Below, in pieces: positions 21,989 to 23,658 of a DNA stretch of 23,658 bases. How positions within the stretch are numbered: the first letter of the stretch is position 1; each line of letters opens with the position of its first letter. The DNA is taken from NCBI GenBank assembly GCA_900541665.1, contig UQKV01000032.1, forward strand, positions 1 to 23,658, in the 5' to 3' direction. Under the pieces are notes generated by a model. That model did not search any database, was not told the DNA's origin, and worked only from the letters and a program-made list of their open reading frames with translations. The translations under genes were made by a program, and so were the position numbers. This stretch comes from an uncultured Collinsella sp. GTDB lineage: Bacteria; Actinomycetota; Coriobacteriia; Coriobacteriales; Coriobacteriaceae.

Positions 21989-22611
21989 TTATTTGCGAAG
22001 AACATCGGCTAGCCGCAGGATTGAAATCATCGACCGATAAGTGAGTTCCACTTTTTCGCCCGCAAGCAGTCGTTTCGAGCCAATCTCATCTAGCCCCACA
22101 AGCCGAGAAAACAGCGGGCCGCTCATCGTGCCATCGTCAATTGATTCCCTTATGGTCTTCAAAACGTCCGTATCATGAAGCGATGCCGAGCTGTAGGGGG
22201 CAACACGAGCGGAACTCTCAATTAACGACGAGACAAAAGGATGGAGATGCTTTGGACATAGTCCATCAAACACCACATCCCCATTGTCGTTCGAGCCGAC
22301 CAGGCGCCAAGTATAATGATCGACCCAGTCATCTCCGTCATATATGGCGTCCATGAGCAACTTCCCGTCTAGAGAGAGAAACCTATTTGGACATCGGGGC
22401 GCAAGACCGCAATCCATATCGGGCCTGCAGCAGCTCCAACCCAACGCACCACATAGGTTCCCTTTCGTACATGTGTATCAATCTGCCCCGAAATGCCGGT
22501 GAATGCAATTCCAGACCCGTTTGTCGGATAGCAATCGACGTATTTTTGTTTTCCGCTCACAACCTTGTATAGATATATCGTTCCAGCAAAAGAGAAGGTA
22601 TCGTGACTATT
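21989..22611 (-). pseudogene. Frameshifted hypothetical gene remnant
   Basis: Two minus-strand frames appear to make one protein. From 22611 down to about 22390 one frame reads TFSFAGTIYLYKVVSGKQKY onward to PIWIAVLRPDVQ, a plausible beta-rich domain with no ATG and a stop just upstream. Then a different frame continues with NRFLSLDGKLLMDAIYDGDD and a helical end SRLVGLDEIGSKRLLAGEKV to the stop at 21989. The second frame's own start at 22444 gives an unnatural N-terminus (MGWSCCRPDMD), which supports a frameshift between about 22390 and 22440. GC content is lower than the neighbours. The family is not recognised, and a sequencing error could be an alternative cause. Confidence 0.6.
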
Positions 22612-22771
22612 TTAGATCTATATGGCCAATTCGAGCCCTCGCCATGGCAATTGTTGCAGCTGGGTTTCTTTTCATTAAAATTTCACTTTGGTAAATCCCC
22701 GCCCCTAAGCATTAAACCCGAAGTCCACCGAGTGGGCGAATTCCGGCGGATGTGCGCCTGAAATCGGTAAC

Positions 22772-22794
22772 AAAAAAGCCGCCCGAAGGCGGCT
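22772..22794 (-). terminator. Terminator of tRNA-Thr
   Basis: AGCCGCC (22777-22783) pairs with GGCGGCT (22788-22794) with a tetraloop. The A-run at 22772-22777 gives T6 on the minus strand. Confidence 0.92.
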
Positions 22795-22805
22795 ATCTTG
22801 TGCAA

Positions 22806-22881
22806 TGGAGCCAGCGACCGGGCTCGAACCGGTGACCCCCGCTTTACGAGAGCGGTGCTCTACCAACTGAGCTACGCTGGC
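22806..22881 (-). tRNA. tRNA-Thr (anticodon CGT)
   Basis: This 76-nt tRNA reads on the minus strand from 22881. The acceptor stem GCCAGCG/CGCTGGC is perfect. The D-arm has AGCTCAGTTGGTAGAGC. The anticodon stem CCGCT/AGCGG encloses loop CTCGTAA with CGT at positions 34-36. The T-arm has GGTTCGAGCCC-type pairing. CCA is encoded (22806-22808) after discriminator T. It decodes ACG. Confidence 0.97.
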
Positions 22882-22920
22882 GGCCATGTGGTGACGCAAC
22901 TGAGGCGTCAACGGCTGTCT

Positions 22921-22949
22921 ATGATACGGGACATCGCACATCCGCGCAA
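22921..22949 (-). promoter_or_regulatory. Promoter of tRNA-Thr, TTGCGC-N17-TATCAT
   Basis: On the minus strand TTGCGC (22944-22949) is followed after 17 bases by TATCAT (22921-22926). Transcription would start about 30 bases before the tRNA 5' end. An inverted repeat TGACGC/GCGTCA lies between (22892-22910). Confidence 0.5.
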
Positions 22950-23038
22950 GGGTTCTGACGGCTTTTCTCACTTTAAATGCACTAATATTGGAGACGTGAT
23001 GTCTTGCTCTTACGGGTCTTAAAGAGAATGGGGCAGCG

Positions 23039-23533
23039 ATGGCTCAACCCAAGATTCTTCTCACACGCATCGATGACCGGTTTATTTACGGGCAAGACGT
23101 TGAGCTGTGGAACGAGGCTATGGGTTCCAATCTCGTCCTAATCGTCAACGACGAGATTGCGGCGGATTCGCGCAAGTGGGCGCCTATGAGGGTGGCGGCG
23201 CCCGAGGGCGTGTGGACGCGGTTTTTCTCGGTGCAAAGGACCATCGACATCATTCATACCGCAACGCCGCGCCAATGGATTCTGGTCATGGTGGCCTCAC
23301 CCGCCGATGCGCTCGCGCTGGTTAAGGGCGGTGTGCCGATCACCAAGATCAGCATTGGGCATATGCAGGCAGGGGAGGGCAAGCACCCCATAACGCCCGC
23401 AGTCGCCGTAGACGATACGGACATCGTTGCCTTCAAAGAGCTACAAGAACTCGGCATAGAGCTAGAAATCCGTTACCTCCCCAGCTCCAACCCCGACCCC
23501 ATCCAACTAGTCATTGGGGACGTTCTTAAATGA
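23039..23533 (+). CDS. Lone EIIB-like protein lacking the active-site histidine
   Basis: This 164-residue protein is clearly homologous to the operon EIIB across its length: QPKILLTRIDDRF, then RFFSVQRTIDII, then LVKGGVPITKISIGHM, then FKELQELGIELEIRYLP. At the phosphorylation site, RIDNRLVHGQ of the functional EIIB is RIDDRFIYGQ here, so residue 17 is Tyr. It should not accept phosphate from EIIA in the normal way. The gene stands alone, without EIIA, EIIC or EIID nearby, and has a weak ribosome site (GAGAATGGGG). The last 10 residues are encoded within an inverted repeat and have no match in the other EIIB. It may be a regulatory or decoy protein, or a decaying copy. The frame is intact over its whole length. 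Confidence 0.88.
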   Translation: MAQPKILLTRIDDRFIYGQDVELWNEAMGSNLVLIVNDEIAADSRKWAPMRVAAPEGVWTRFFSVQRTIDIIHTATPRQWILVMVASPADALALVKGGVPITKISIGHMQAGEGKHPITPAVAVDDTDIVAFKELQELGIELEIRYLPSSNPDPIQLVIGDVLK

Positions 23534-23538
23534 CTAGT
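23506..23538. repeat. 10-bp inverted repeat spanning the stop codon of the lone EIIB gene
   Basis: ACTAGTCATT (23506-23515) and AATGACTAGT (23529-23538) are perfect inverses. The 11-mer TGGGGACGTTC at 23515-23525 recurs directly at 23561-23571. This looks like an inserted short repeat element that supplied the last codons and the stop. Confidence 0.7.
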
Positions 23539-23609
23539 CAAGCGGGACACCCTTGGCACCTGGGGACGTTCCTTTTAATATGAGCAGGACATTGTCAAGA
23601 GGCAAAATC

Positions 23610-23641
23610 GGGCCTGGCCCCAACGATGTGGGGTCAGGCCC
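23610..23641. repeat. 13-bp GC-rich inverted repeat
   Basis: GGGCCTGGCCCCA (23610-23622) pairs with TGGGGTCAGGCCC (23629-23641) at 12 of 13 positions, with a 6-base loop. There is no T-run on the plus strand, so it is a hairpin or weak terminator after the lone EIIB gene, or part of a dispersed repeat. Confidence 0.65.
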
Positions 23642-23658
23642 CCTCCCTATATCAGCCC

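Noticed and set aside
22705..22971. An 88-codon minus-strand frame
   Set aside because: It runs through the tRNA-Thr gene, its promoter and its terminator, so it is not a gene.

Overview
The window looks like a chromosomal segment of a Coriobacteriia member, most probably Collinsella or a close relative. This rests on high-GC coding bias, strong GGAGG-type ribosome binding sites, dense hairpin terminators, and gene content that mixes long-form HPF, DegV and an NAD-type isocitrate dehydrogenase with a mannose-family PTS. The assignment is inference, because no marker gene such as rRNA is present. No prophage, CRISPR array or intact insertion sequence was seen.

Positions 1-4480 hold the 3' part of comF, a gene for an AbiEi-like/DUF559-like protein, a 215-bp element bounded by 48-bp inverted repeats, a strong promoter followed by about 320 bp of hairpin-rich DNA, a lipoprotein gene of the solute-binding type, and the ribosome hibernation factor gene (hpf/raiA). 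A structured non-coding region between comF and raiA is the setting described for the raiA-motif RNA, and that is the best guess here.

Positions 4481-10160 hold degV, then a four-gene operon: a 3-hydroxyisobutyrate dehydrogenase-type enzyme with a His/Cys-rich repeat tail, a small membrane protein, a HEAT-repeat protein, and an isocitrate/isopropylmalate dehydrogenase-family enzyme. A membrane-anchored SurA_N-like protein follows. Positions 10195-11082 (minus strand) encode a DUF2975 membrane protein and an XRE regulator, with a palindrome at their promoter. Then comes a 660-bp regulatory region rich in repeated operator-like boxes.

Positions 11785-21841 form an amino-sugar uptake and catabolism locus: PTS EIIA, a YajC-like protein, EIIB, EIIC and EIID, a GntR/UTRA regulator, an AgaS-type SIS deaminase/isomerase, an NagA/AgaA-type deacetylase, a flavodoxin (minus strand), a LacX-type epimerase, a LacC/FruK-type kinase, a leftover C-terminal fragment of a second nagA, and a YhcH/NanQ-family protein. 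The simplest reading is N-acetylgalactosamine or galactosamine import, deacetylation, deamination/isomerisation to tagatose-6-phosphate and phosphorylation to tagatose-1,6-bisphosphate. The aldolase is not in the window. A shared 13-bp operator-like sequence sits upstream of both the EIIA gene and the SIS gene.

Positions 21960-23658 hold a frameshifted gene remnant (minus strand), tRNA-Thr(CGT) with promoter and terminator, and a lone EIIB paralogue in which the phosphorylatable histidine is a tyrosine. Its stop codon lies inside an inverted repeat. The most unusual items are the His17-to-Tyr EIIB, the His/Cys repeat tail, the candidate raiA RNA, the CGGTRAACGGT box cluster, the nagA fragment and the 48-bp inverted-repeat element.
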